Shown here one piece after another: positions 8,857-17,229 of a stretch of 64,000 nucleotides of DNA (position 1 is its first letter; every line of letters begins with the position of its first letter). The notes under the pieces were generated by a model, which worked only from the letters and a program-made list of their open reading frames with translations, ran no database searches and was not told the DNA's origin. The stretch is taken from the NCBI RefSeq assembly GCF_900095865.1, contig NZ_FMIZ01000006.1, positions 620,001 through 684,000 on the forward strand, in the 5' to 3' direction. The position numbers and the translations under genes were made by a program. This DNA is from Massilioclostridium coli. Lineage in GTDB: Bacteria > Bacillota > Clostridia > Oscillospirales > Ruminococcaceae.

Positions 8857-10029
8857 TTATCCCAAGGCATCCATGGCAATATCGCCTGTTACAATGATCT
8901 CCCCAGTTGTTGCGTCATAATAATACCGCATATGCTCCCCATTGCTGAATTTATCCAGATTATCCAAGCTCGCGGTTGCGTTGGTGGAACATCCATCAAT
9001 CACCCATGCTGGTTTTAACGGAACCTCTTTGTCGTATTCTTCTTCTGCCAGCGGCAAATAGCACAGCTCCGCACGGTTGATTAAACAATCTTTTCCTTTA
9101 TATTTTCCTTGCAGCCTGGTTGCCGCGTCTTCCAGCACTGTTTCCAACGCTACAATCGGCACATCTTCTTCCACCAACTGGGTATCATAAAAACTTTCTG
9201 TATTAAAAGCCCGAATCCCGCTTTTTGTGACAATCGCACTAACACAACTTCCATGGGATTGATAGTACGCATCCGAATGTGGCGCTTGATGGAAATCCGT
9301 AAACATCGGGACGCCATCCACAGAACAGCGATATAAAATAAAATACCCTTCCTGTACCCCATTCATATGGAATGGAAAACTGGCAACTTCCTGCATCTGG
9401 CTTTTGGTGAACGGATATATTTCTGGGTTTTCATCTACGTTTAATCCTAGAATTTGTATCATTTCATTCACCTGATCCAACGCATCCTGCTGGCTAATAG
9501 AAGGTAAATCCTTATCTTGATCGGAACACTTTGTATATAGCGGGGGATAGTCCAAGCCGGTAGCCAAACTGTGATACGCATAGGTACCGCCATATCCATC
9601 TAAATTGCTGGCTGCATAGATGACTTCCTCCCTGCTTACATATAAGTCTGTTATTTCTCCATTTTTTTCTGCTGTATATGATGATTCCTCTATTTTTGGA
9701 TTGACTTGACCGATATCTCGTTCTACAATATCCGATTCTTGATAGTTGGAAAAAAACGTTTTTATATACAATTGCTCATCCGGTATCTTCATGGTTGCCA
9801 GATAGGTGTTGAACTGCTGGGGTGTTGGAACCACGATATCCATATCATAAAACAGGTTCTCACTGCACTGTTTCCGCACATGGTCCGGGTATTGGGAAAA
9901 ATCCGCCGGATTGGTATAGGACAAACTGGCGTCCGCATTGATTTCCTTTACGCCATTTGCCCCAGAACATCCGGTACAGACCAAACAAAATACTAGCAAT
10001 ACACAGGTTGCTAAACACAGTTTTTTCAT
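8857..10029 (-). CDS. lipoprotein, paralogue 2 of 3
   Basis: 390 residues. The signal peptide ends in the lipobox VCTGC, so the protein is probably lipidated at Cys21 and faces outward. The mature part opens with DASLSYTNPADFSQYPD and VVPTPQQFNTYLATMKIPD, nearly matching paralogue 1, and ends with KPAWVIDG and YYYDATTGEIIVTGD. ATG start with a GGGGGTAGGG ribosome binding site. It sits between the third paralogue and the two permease genes in one operon. An associated extracytoplasmic receptor or modulator of the transporter is possible but not shown. Confidence 0.85.
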   Translation of the reverse strand: MKKLCLATCVLLVFCLVCTGCSGANGVKEINADASLSYTNPADFSQYPDHVRKQCSENLFYDMDIVVPTPQQFNTYLATMKIPDEQLYIKTFFSNYQESDIVERDIGQVNPKIEESSYTAEKNGEITDLYVSREEVIYAASNLDGYGGTYAYHSLATGLDYPPLYTKCSDQDKDLPSISQQDALDQVNEMIQILGLNVDENPEIYPFTKSQMQEVASFPFHMNGVQEGYFILYRCSVDGVPMFTDFHQAPHSDAYYQSHGSCVSAIVTKSGIRAFNTESFYDTQLVEEDVPIVALETVLEDAATRLQGKYKGKDCLINRAELCYLPLAEEEYDKEVPLKPAWVIDGCSTNATASLDNLDKFSNGEHMRYYYDATTGEIIVTGDIAMDALG

Positions 10030-10046
10030 GTTCCCTACCCCCTTTG

Positions 10047-11213
10047 TCAGGATAACACCATTTTTCCGGTTGTAGCATCAATAAAATAAGGTTTATAGCT
10101 AAACGCCAAAACATCTATAGAATCCTGGTCAATCTTAATATCCTCTAAATCCTGAACCTTGCTCCAGTCCACTTCCTGCATAAAAACATATGTGCCGATT
10201 ACCCAGGTGGGCTGCAAAGTAAAATCATTGCCATCTACGTCATTGGTAATGGGAAGGTAACACAACTCCGCCTTGTTGATTAAAATTGGCCCCATATCCA
10301 CCATTTCTTCCAGATACGTTTGCACCGATGAAAAAGCAGACTCCAATGAGATTAAATCCACATTTTCCTGTACACATTCTGTTGTTTCATAAAATCCTCC
10401 TGTCCAGACTTCATCCAGCCCATAATTGGTATAGGCAATCCCCAAATAACTTCCGGATACGATATCCTGGTCTGGCGGAGTATAATCAAAATCGTAAACA
10501 GGGACGTTGTCCACCAGAGCGCGGTATGAGATAAAATAGCCCTGTTCTTCCTCGTTATATCGAGTAAAATCGCCAGCATAACGATCTGAAAGTTGATTCA
10601 ACTCTTCTTCATCAAACGCGTACACACTTGGTTCTGATTCCAGTGGGAGCTGCAATTGTTCTACAAAATTCTTTGCCGTAGTTAAGGCTTCCTGTTTGTC
10701 TACATCGGGGATTGTCTCTTTTTTGAAAAAAGAGGACATGGGAAGGTAACTATCGTCTTTATAATTGGTAAAATTATTGCAAAGCATATATTCCCGATTT
10801 AGAAACCGTTTCGCATAATTTATCTTTGTTGCAGCTAGGTTGAGCACACTGCCCTCCCCATCGTGGGTATAAATAGTTTGCGCATAAGGAGATGGATTGG
10901 TTGCTGCGTCATCATTTACCAACCTGATTTGATCCAACCGGTCACCATAACACAAATCCACCCAGGTTTCCACATCGGGTTTCCTCAATTGAGCTTTATA
11001 AATATGATAGGTGGCGTCTTCGGGTACAATAATATCCGCATTCACCAACAGCCTATCGCTCAATTGTTCCCGATAATGGTCGGGTAAATTTTTTAACTCC
11101 GCTGGGTCGGTGATCGAAATATCCCCTTTCACCTGTACCCCTGTTGGAAAACATCCCGTACATAGCAAAGCCATTGCCACTGCCAAACTGATTGCCGCCC
11201 ATCTTTTTTTCAT
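10047..11213 (-). CDS. lipoprotein, paralogue 3 of 3
   Basis: 388 residues from ATG 11213. The open frame begins eight codons earlier, but that stretch itself encodes AAGGAGG, which stands 9 bases ahead of this ATG, so the shorter start is preferred. The lipobox is LLCTGC. Domain plan as in the other two: DISITDPAELKNLPDHYREQ, then VPEDATYHIYKAQLRKPD, C-terminal QPTWVIGTY and YFIDATTG. It is the most diverged of the three. It is first in the block lipoprotein 3, lipoprotein 2, permease, permease, ATPase, and lies just downstream of the terminator-like hairpin that follows the exported-protein gene. Confidence 0.85.
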   Translation of the reverse strand: MKKRWAAISLAVAMALLCTGCFPTGVQVKGDISITDPAELKNLPDHYREQLSDRLLVNADIIVPEDATYHIYKAQLRKPDVETWVDLCYGDRLDQIRLVNDDAATNPSPYAQTIYTHDGEGSVLNLAATKINYAKRFLNREYMLCNNFTNYKDDSYLPMSSFFKKETIPDVDKQEALTTAKNFVEQLQLPLESEPSVYAFDEEELNQLSDRYAGDFTRYNEEEQGYFISYRALVDNVPVYDFDYTPPDQDIVSGSYLGIAYTNYGLDEVWTGGFYETTECVQENVDLISLESAFSSVQTYLEEMVDMGPILINKAELCYLPITNDVDGNDFTLQPTWVIGTYVFMQEVDWSKVQDLEDIKIDQDSIDVLAFSYKPYFIDATTGKMVLS

Positions 11214-11244
11214 ACCAATCACCCTCCTTATACTCAAATAAAAT

Positions 11245-11275
11245 GGGAAGGCCGGTGCAGGCTGCCGACCTTCCC
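11245..11275 (-). terminator. attenuating terminator between exported protein and lipoprotein 3
   Basis: Minus-strand stem GGGAAGGTCGG with CCGGCCTTCCC (11 bp with one G-U) followed by ATTTTATTT. It lies inside a co-oriented gene run with no visible promoter after it, so partial read-through could make the exported protein more abundant than the transporter. Confidence 0.7.
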
Positions 11276-11315
11276 TCCCTTATGCCTTTTTCATCAATTC
11301 CATTGGTGAAGTTCA

Positions 11316-11690
11316 TCAAGGAGTGAACACACCTACTACTGAAGTAGAGGAACCTCCACCTGATCCTCTCAATTCATAGTTATTAAATTGAATTGCATGA
11401 CCAGCATTATAACTTAAATTCACAGATCGCCCACTGGCAATAGCCGTTCGTGCAGTTACTGGTGAGGAAATACTTTGACGATATACTTGATAATAAATTG
11501 TATCTGTTGCAGATTGAATATTAACATTTGCATAGCCAACTGTACCAGATTTCATTACATAACCTGTTGATGTTGGTCCATACGCAAAATTAAATCCAAA
11601 GTCTCTTGGTCCTGCCATTGCGCCAGTTGTCATCACTGCGCCCACTAACATTGCTGCCGCTAGAGCAGCCGCTATTTTCTTCTTTAACAT
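11316..11690 (-). CDS. small exported protein next to ABC locus
   Basis: 124 residues with a clear signal peptide (MLKKKIAAALAAAMLVGAVM, cleavage likely after AMA near residue 26). The mature ~98 residues are Gly/Ser/Thr/Tyr-rich with alternating polar-hydrophobic runs suggesting beta strands (VGYANVNIQS, TIYYQVYRQ) and end in GVFTP. There is no cysteine and no anchor, so it is probably released. It resembles small exported Clostridia proteins of the DUF2712 kind that end in a W/F-T-P tail; that match is from memory. It heads the lipoprotein/ABC gene run. A secreted peptide handled by the transporter is conceivable. Confidence 0.75.
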   Translation of the reverse strand: MLKKKIAAALAAAMLVGAVMTTGAMAGPRDFGFNFAYGPTSTGYVMKSGTVGYANVNIQSATDTIYYQVYRQSISSPVTARTAIASGRSVNLSYNAGHAIQFNNYELRGSGGGSSTSVVGVFTP

Positions 11691-11755
11691 AAAAATTCAC
11701 GTCCTTTCTTTTGAACATTTTTTCTTCTTGTTGCAGTCTTCTTTTTTATTGCAAG

Positions 11756-11802
11756 TTTTGTTGGCTGCCTGCCCGTTGCACACACAACCGCCAGCAAAAC
11801 AA
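11756..11802 (-). promoter_or_regulatory. structured leader of the exported-protein gene
   Basis: Minus-strand RNA can fold TTTTGCTGGC against GCCAACAAAA with an inner GTTGTG/GCAAC hairpin, within a ~240-nt leader between the promoter at 11940-11968 and the start at 11690. It is the only GC-richer stretch in very AT-rich surroundings. Regulatory role is inferred. Confidence 0.35.
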
Positions 11803-11939
11803 GAATAACCGTTTTTTGTTATTTTTTACATTTTTATTTATTTTTTTGCCTTCATTTTTATTTTATCGACTGTTTTTTACTATTTTCCCTATACCGTCTA
11901 TTTTTGTTATAACTTTCCTATTTGTTTGATTGTGGTTTT

Positions 11940-11968
11940 AGTATACATCATTATTTTTCTAATTTCAA
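11940..11968 (-). promoter_or_regulatory. promoter of the exported-protein/ABC locus
   Basis: Minus strand: -35 TTGAAA (11963-11968), 17 bases, -10 TATACT (11940-11945), identical in hexamers and spacing to the promoter of lipoprotein 1. Confidence 0.7.
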
Positions 11969-12574
11969 TATGTAATTTCCACAATTGTTGAGAAATATTA
12001 TATAAAATATCCCCTAAAACAAAATTATTTTAACTAAAAATTACAATTTCGTTCTTTCCTGGAAATTATATAATTTGTTCTTTTTTCAATTATTTTGTCG
12101 GATAAATTACTATTTCATAGATTTCCATCAGATGAAAAATATAACATTTTGTCAATTTACCCAGAAATATTTGTTTATTTGTCAAATACAGGATTATTTT
12201 GTAATTCTATTTCAAACAACCTATTCTACTGTACTTTTCTTCCATAATATGTTTCTTTTTTGTCCATTGTTCCAAACAAAAACCGTCTCATAAAAACAGA
12301 AAATATCTCATCACAACAGCGATGCTTTCCTATTTTCCACACTCACAGCATATAAAAAGAAAGCTTCCATCATAAATCTGGCAAAATTCCCTTCTTGTAA
12401 CGACCAATTGCAAGATTCCTATACTGGTGCGTTGCAAAGAATCACCTCCGTTTGAAAAAATCACACAGGAATTTTTTGCTATCAGAACTCACCAAATAAA
12501 CGCAAAATAATCGTGGATTCTTTTCTATAGGGGCAATATTTTCTTTTACCGCGGTACATTTTAGTATTTCGTAA
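11969..12574. other. AT-rich intergenic region without a recognised gene
   Basis: About 600 bases, strongly AT-rich, between the exported-protein promoter and the MATE terminator. The only coding candidate is a 35-codon frame at 12330-12437, listed separately. Confidence 0.6.
12330..12437 (-). CDS. possible 35-residue peptide with Cys-rich end
   Basis: A TTG start with a near-perfect ribosome binding site (CGGAGGTGATT, spacing ~3-5) opens a 35-codon frame ending in FICCECGK. The strength of the ribosome binding site is the only positive evidence. Length is too short for composition to help, and TTG plus tight spacing weaken the case. Confidence 0.2.
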   Translation of the reverse strand: MQRTSIGILQLVVTRREFCQIYDGSFLFICCECGK

Positions 12575-12606
12575 TAAAAAAATAGGCAGGAACAAATTTC
12601 CTGCCC
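12575..12606 (-). terminator. terminator of the MATE gene
   Basis: GGCAGGAA (12584-12591) pairs with TTCCTGCC (12598-12605); on the minus strand a TATTTTTTTA tract follows, 20 bases after the MATE stop. Confidence 0.85.
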
Positions 12607-12625
12607 ATTAACAAAACCACTGTAG

Positions 12626-13999
12626 TTAAAGCTGTTTTATTTTTTGGTTATAAATATGGCGCAACATGATAAAACACAATATTACACAGCACAACTCCGC
12701 AATAGGGAACGCAAACCAAACAGAGTGCAATCCTGCTGTTACTGCTAACAAATACGCTACTGGCAATATAATCACCAACTGACGTGCTGCGGAAATCACC
12801 AAACTATAAACACCATTCCCCAACGCCTGAAATACAGAGATAATGATAATACTAAATCCAGCAAAAATAAAACTTAAGCTGATAATACGCAATGCGTAAC
12901 CACCAATCTCCAACATATCTTTTGAAGCGTTAAACAATAGCAACAATTGGTCTGGTAGCAACTGGAAGATTAGCAACCCTACAACCATAAATCCAACTGC
13001 AATGATAATGCTCAATTTAATCGTCTGCGTAATACGTTGTTTATTCTTTGCACCATAATTATAAGCAATAATTGGTACCATTCCATTGTTCAGCCCAAAC
13101 ACTGGCATAAAAATAAAGCTTTGTAATTTGAAATATACCCCAAAAACAGATACCGCAACCGTTCCTTGGGTAGGGAAGATCATTAAAATTTTATTCATCC
13201 CAAAGGTCATAATAGAAACAATGGATTGCATAATAATAGACGGAATCCCTACCGAATAAATTTGACGGATTGTCCTGCCATGGGGACGAAATTTCCTCAT
13301 ACTGATATTGATTTCATGGTTTTTCCAGTGATTAAAGAGAAACGCCAAAGCTGCCGCTACAATTTGTCCAGCAACGGTTGCCACTGCCGCCCCTTGTACA
13401 CCCATCTTTGGGAAGGGACCAATTCCAAAAATCAGTAACGGGTCAAAAATAATATTAATGATTGCACCTGCCCCTTGGGTAAACATCGTATAAATCGTTT
13501 TACCGGTGGATTGCAGCAGGCGTTCTAATATAATCTCCAAAAACAATCCAAAAGAAAAAATACAACACACAGAAAGATATTGTACTCCCATTTCGATCAC
13601 ACGGGTATCTGTTGTTTGCAGGGAGAAAAAGAGTCTAGAGCCAAAAATTCCAAATAAAGCGAACACAATATAGGTAATCAGAATTACAAAAATACCGTTT
13701 TTAGCGGTTAAGCTCGCCTCTTTCAATTTCTTTTCCCCAAGGCGTCGGGATAATAACGCATTTACGCCAACCCCGGTTCCAGTGGCAAACGCAATCATCA
13801 ATGACTGGACAGGAAATGCCATGGAAACAGCTGCCAATCCTAGGCTTTCCGCATCAATTTGGGCCACAAAAACACTATCCACTACGTTATACATTGCCTG
13901 TACCAGCATCGCCACCATCATCGGCAAAGACATTGTAATTAAAAGCTTATTTACAGGCATTGTTCCCATTTTGTTTTCTACTGGTTTTTGTTCTGTCAA
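12626..13999 (-). CDS. MATE family efflux transporter
   Basis: 457 residues, the standard MATE size, with 12 predicted membrane helices in two halves. N-terminal TMPVNKLLITMSLPMMVAML, the loop MYNVVDSVFVAQ and the mid-protein VGIPSIIMQSIVS repeat are typical of the DinF/NorM-like MATE group in Clostridia, which extrude drugs or other organic cations by Na+ or H+ antiport. The start is TTG at 13999, 8 bases after GGAGG; no closer ATG exists. It has its own promoter and terminator, so a single-gene unit. Substrate cannot be predicted. Confidence 0.93.
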   Translation of the reverse strand: MTEQKPVENKMGTMPVNKLLITMSLPMMVAMLVQAMYNVVDSVFVAQIDAESLGLAAVSMAFPVQSLMIAFATGTGVGVNALLSRRLGEKKLKEASLTAKNGIFVILITYIVFALFGIFGSRLFFSLQTTDTRVIEMGVQYLSVCCIFSFGLFLEIILERLLQSTGKTIYTMFTQGAGAIINIIFDPLLIFGIGPFPKMGVQGAAVATVAGQIVAAALAFLFNHWKNHEINISMRKFRPHGRTIRQIYSVGIPSIIMQSIVSIMTFGMNKILMIFPTQGTVAVSVFGVYFKLQSFIFMPVFGLNNGMVPIIAYNYGAKNKQRITQTIKLSIIIAVGFMVVGLLIFQLLPDQLLLLFNASKDMLEIGGYALRIISLSFIFAGFSIIIISVFQALGNGVYSLVISAARQLVIILPVAYLLAVTAGLHSVWFAFPIAELCCVILCFIMLRHIYNQKIKQL

Positions 14000-14054
14000 T
14001 TGAGAAACCTCCTCATCTGGTTATTCTTCTATCTTCAACAATTTACTCCATTAA

Positions 14055-14082
14055 ATTATATCATAGAATCGAAAATTGTCAT
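14055..14082 (-). promoter_or_regulatory. promoter of the MATE gene
   Basis: Minus strand: ATGACA (14077-14082), 16 bases, TATAAT (14055-14060), about 55 bases upstream of the TTG start. Confidence 0.65.
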
Positions 14083-14108
14083 AGTCTATTCCTTGAAAAA
14101 ACAGGAAA

Positions 14109-14134
14109 AGCCAGCAGTCCGTTCCCTGCTGGCT
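14109..14134 (-). terminator. terminator of the GT4 gene
   Basis: A perfect 9-bp stem AGCCAGCAG/CTGCTGGCT; the stem begins 2 bases after the glycosyltransferase stop codon. Confidence 0.85.
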
Positions 14135-14136
14135 TT

Positions 14137-15138
14137 TTATTGTTCTAATACTGTTTGATAAATTTGAACCAATTGCTTTCCAATGGATTCCAAACTCCGC
14201 TCCGCTGCAACCTGGTATCCCTGTTCTGTTAAATCAGGGCAACGCCGCTCTAAAATATTTCTGGTTTTCTGTTCAAACTCGTCCAATGTTTTGGCCTTAT
14301 AAACATTTTTTCCATCCTCAAACCATCCCTGATAAATGGGAATATCTCGAATAAGAACATTCTGCTTACAAGCTAGTGCTTCCAACAACACAATACCTTC
14401 TGTTTCCTCATAAGTAGGGAAGATAAAAAGGTCAGAACCAGAATAGGCGGTACGTAGGATATCACTTTCCACATAACCTGGGAAGAACAGATTGGGCAAT
14501 TTCGTCTTTACTGCCTTTCCAATCTTTTTGGGGACAGAATATAGGGGAGTGTGCCCAAACCAAATAAACTGGTACTCTGGCATCCTTTTTGCCAACTCCA
14601 CAAAGTCCAAAATTCCTTTTCGTTCAATGTATAACCCTACCGCCATCACAATCTTATCCGTAGGGGAAAAATGAAACCGTTCCCGGAATTCCCTGGACTT
14701 AACAGGGTCCTTTTTAAAAAATTCAATTTCAATTCCATTGGAAACTGCATATATTTTTTTGTCAATACCATATTGTTCTAACAATTGTTTGGAATAAGGG
14801 GTTGGTGTAATAATACAATCCCCTGAAGTATAGCATTTAATCAGCCATTTTTTAAAATAAGGGGAAATTAAATTGGAAAATAAAAAAGAGTTACGGAAAT
14901 CTTCTTCTGTGCTATGCGCATGATAAACTACTTTAATCCCCTGTTTCTTAGCGCGCTGTGCTAATTGATAAGATTTTGGGCCAATTGTATTGATGTGTAC
15001 CAGATCATAGGTATCTTTTGGGTCCAAGGTATACGGGACGCCGTTTTTTTCCAGCGCCTTCATCTGATGGCTCAGAGTTTTACCCACCCCTGACTTTTTA
15101 ATCAGATTCATCGCCTCTGAGTAAAGCAATACTTTCAT
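14137..15138 (-). CDS. GT4 glycosyltransferase, CpoA/LafB-like glycolipid synthase
   Basis: 333 residues, GT-B fold, family 4. The N-terminal pattern YSEAMNLIKKSGVGK, then PKDTYDLVHINTIGPKS and HAHSTEEDFRNSF, closely follows the streptococcal/enterococcal enzymes that add the second sugar to monoglucosyl-diacylglycerol (CpoA/LafB group), which make the anchor and bilayer-shaping glycolipids. The nucleotide-sugar binding EX7E element is visible as the stretch EETEGIVLLEALA (about residues 245-258). Cytoplasmic, membrane-associated. Its own promoter and terminator flank it; the first-step glucosyltransferase is not adjacent. Exact sugar donor unknown. Confidence 0.85.
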   Translation of the reverse strand: MKVLLYSEAMNLIKKSGVGKTLSHQMKALEKNGVPYTLDPKDTYDLVHINTIGPKSYQLAQRAKKQGIKVVYHAHSTEEDFRNSFLFSNLISPYFKKWLIKCYTSGDCIITPTPYSKQLLEQYGIDKKIYAVSNGIEIEFFKKDPVKSREFRERFHFSPTDKIVMAVGLYIERKGILDFVELAKRMPEYQFIWFGHTPLYSVPKKIGKAVKTKLPNLFFPGYVESDILRTAYSGSDLFIFPTYEETEGIVLLEALACKQNVLIRDIPIYQGWFEDGKNVYKAKTLDEFEQKTRNILERRCPDLTEQGYQVAAERSLESIGKQLVQIYQTVLEQ

Positions 15139-15175
15139 ACTGTCACCATTTATTATTATTTTTTCTAACCTCTTT

Positions 15176-15203
15176 ATTATATCTCTTTTTAAAGATATGT
15201 CAA
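15176..15203 (-). promoter_or_regulatory. promoter of the GT4 gene
   Basis: Minus strand: consensus -35 TTGACA (15198-15203), 16 bases, -10 TATAAT (15176-15181). Confidence 0.8.
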
Positions 15204-15446
15204 TGTAAACGGGATATCTGAAAGAGTTTTGTAATAAAATCCGTTGTATTATCCCTTTTTTAGGGAATCAATCCCTGTTTCAAAGGATCGCTAGCAATTT
15301 TACAGGAAATTTTTCTATTTACAAGCTATAAAAATTTGTGCTATATATAATAGTAGGAAGATTGTTAAAATTGAAAATAAACCTTGAATTTTTTGAAGTC
15401 TTATTCCTCTTTTTATATCCCGTATGTTATAATAGGAGGGAAAACC

Positions 15447-15527
15447 ATGCCAATTATTATGGTTTTGATCAACATAAACCAAAAAGAAACTTTCGTGAAA
15501 AGGAGTCCTTATGTCAAAGAAGATTAA
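15447..15527 (+). CDS. possible 26-residue leader ORF overlapping the next gene
   Basis: AGGAGGG at 15434-15440, 6 bases before an ATG, opens a 26-codon frame (MPIIMVLININQ...) that ends at TAA 15525-15527, 17 bases inside the next coding region. The good ribosome binding site and stop/start overlap are compatible with translational coupling of the 562-residue protein. Within 15204-15446 I see only AT-rich DNA with TATAAT-like hexamers near 15343 and 15426. Confidence 0.3.
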   Translation: MPIIMVLININQKETFVKRSPYVKED

Positions 15528-17199
15528 AAAAATTGTAATCCCCTTGCTGGTTTCAGTTGTATTGGGGTTTGTTTGGTTTTATATTACCATACCTGCAATT
15601 AACTTGAAATCCTCTAGCTTCTACAGCTTTTTGCTGTTTTTAATTGTAGTATTTATTGTAACAAGGTTGATTATTACCTTTTCCATTCGTGGAATTCGCG
15701 ACAAAGTAACGGATTTTAAAGATCAGCACCAAGATGGTGGAGAAAAGGTATTTGCGGATATGAAGCCTACCAGCAAGAAAAAACTAAAAATTGCTGCTTG
15801 GGTTGTTGGCATCCTTTTGGTTGGCGCAGGTATTATCTGGCTAACCTCCTCCGAAATTACCAACGCCAAAAAATATCAGCAACAATTAACGGTGAATACC
15901 CGTGATTTCCAGAAAGACGTAGCGGAAATTCCAATCTCTCAAATTCCAATTGTGGACAAGGATACCGCAATCCGTTTAGGAGACCGTAAACTGGGAGAAG
16001 TTGTAGAACTGACCTCCCAATTTGAGGTATCTCCATTATACTCCCAAATTAATATGAATAATGCACCAACCCGTGTATCCCCATTGGTATACGCTGACCC
16101 TATCAAATGGCTTACAAATCAGAGCGAAGGGATCCCTTACTACATCAAAATTGATATGGCTACCCAGGATACCCAATTGGTCGAATTAGAAAAGCCAATG
16201 AAATACAGCCCTTGCGAGTACTTTAACCGCCGCTTGGAACGTCATGTACGTTTTGCATACCCAACATTGATGTTTGAAGATCCTACTTTTGAAGTGGATG
16301 ACGATGGAAATCCATATTGGGTGGTTCCCGTATATGATTATAAAATTGGTTTAATTGGTGGTAAGGATATTACAGGTATTGTTCTGGTAGATGCGGTATC
16401 TGGAGAAATGACCCATTACTCCGTAGCCGATGTGCCACAATGGATCGACCAGGTTTATCCGGATGATCTATTGAATACCCAGGCAAACAACTGGGGGAAA
16501 TATACCAACGGCTTTATCAACTCGGTAATTGGGCAAAAAAATGTAATTAAAACCACCGACGGATACAACCATTTGGCATTGGACGATGACCTGTGGATGT
16601 ACACTGGGCTAAGTTCTGTTACTGCGGACCAATCCAATATCGGTTTCCTACTGGTAAACAAACGCACCAAAGAAACCCGTTACTATCAAATTAATGGTGC
16701 GGATGAATCTTCCGCTATGGGTTCAGCAGAAGGTAAGGTACAGGAAAAAGAATACGTGGCTACTTTCCCAATCTTAATTAATGTGGCAGAACGGCCGACC
16801 TATTTTGTCAGCTTAAAAGACGCAGCAGGGCTGGTAAAGGAATTCGCGTTTGTATCAGTGGAAAATTACCAGACTGTTGGGGTTGGAGATACCTTAAGCA
16901 GTGCGCAGGACTCCTATATTAAACAGTTAAAATCCTCTGGGCAGGCGCCCGAATCAGAAACAACTTCTGCGTCCGGTACAATCGCGCAGATCACCAGTGC
17001 TGTAAAAGAGGGGAATACCTATTACTATTTCACTCTGGATGGAAAACCGGAAGAAATCTATGTTGCTTCCATTGAATTAAGCGACGGTTTGCCAATGTTA
17101 AAACAGGGGGATACTGTAACGCTAGAATTCCAGGAAGACGCCTTCCGTTACCGCCAGGTGACTACGATTGAGATCGGAACATCCTCCTCTATAGAATAA
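15511..17199 (+). CDS. large membrane-anchored protein, unknown function
   Basis: 562 residues. Three hydrophobic segments near the N terminus (about residues 8-28, 35-55, 88-112), then a long domain that by topology lies mostly outside. The body is rich in beta-like segments and contains a block resembling PepSY/regulatory beta units (PYWVVPVYDYKIG, GIVLVDAVSGEMTHY, about 270-312). Near 480-495 is a Ser/Thr linker, then a small C-terminal beta domain. ATG follows AAAAGGAG. It is 30 bases ahead of a CPBP membrane protease and tadA on the same strand, so possibly co-transcribed. I do not recognise a named family. Confidence 0.75.
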   Translation: MSKKIKKIVIPLLVSVVLGFVWFYITIPAINLKSSSFYSFLLFLIVVFIVTRLIITFSIRGIRDKVTDFKDQHQDGGEKVFADMKPTSKKKLKIAAWVVGILLVGAGIIWLTSSEITNAKKYQQQLTVNTRDFQKDVAEIPISQIPIVDKDTAIRLGDRKLGEVVELTSQFEVSPLYSQINMNNAPTRVSPLVYADPIKWLTNQSEGIPYYIKIDMATQDTQLVELEKPMKYSPCEYFNRRLERHVRFAYPTLMFEDPTFEVDDDGNPYWVVPVYDYKIGLIGGKDITGIVLVDAVSGEMTHYSVADVPQWIDQVYPDDLLNTQANNWGKYTNGFINSVIGQKNVIKTTDGYNHLALDDDLWMYTGLSSVTADQSNIGFLLVNKRTKETRYYQINGADESSAMGSAEGKVQEKEYVATFPILINVAERPTYFVSLKDAAGLVKEFAFVSVENYQTVGVGDTLSSAQDSYIKQLKSSGQAPESETTSASGTIAQITSAVKEGNTYYYFTLDGKPEEIYVASIELSDGLPMLKQGDTVTLEFQEDAFRYRQVTTIEIGTSSSIE

Positions 17200-17229
17200 A
17201 CCATTTTAAAATAGAAAAGAGGTGTCACA

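Noticed and set aside
12075-12293. 72-codon plus-strand frame rich in Phe, Tyr and Ile
   Set aside because: Composition reflects AT-rich DNA; no ribosome binding site.
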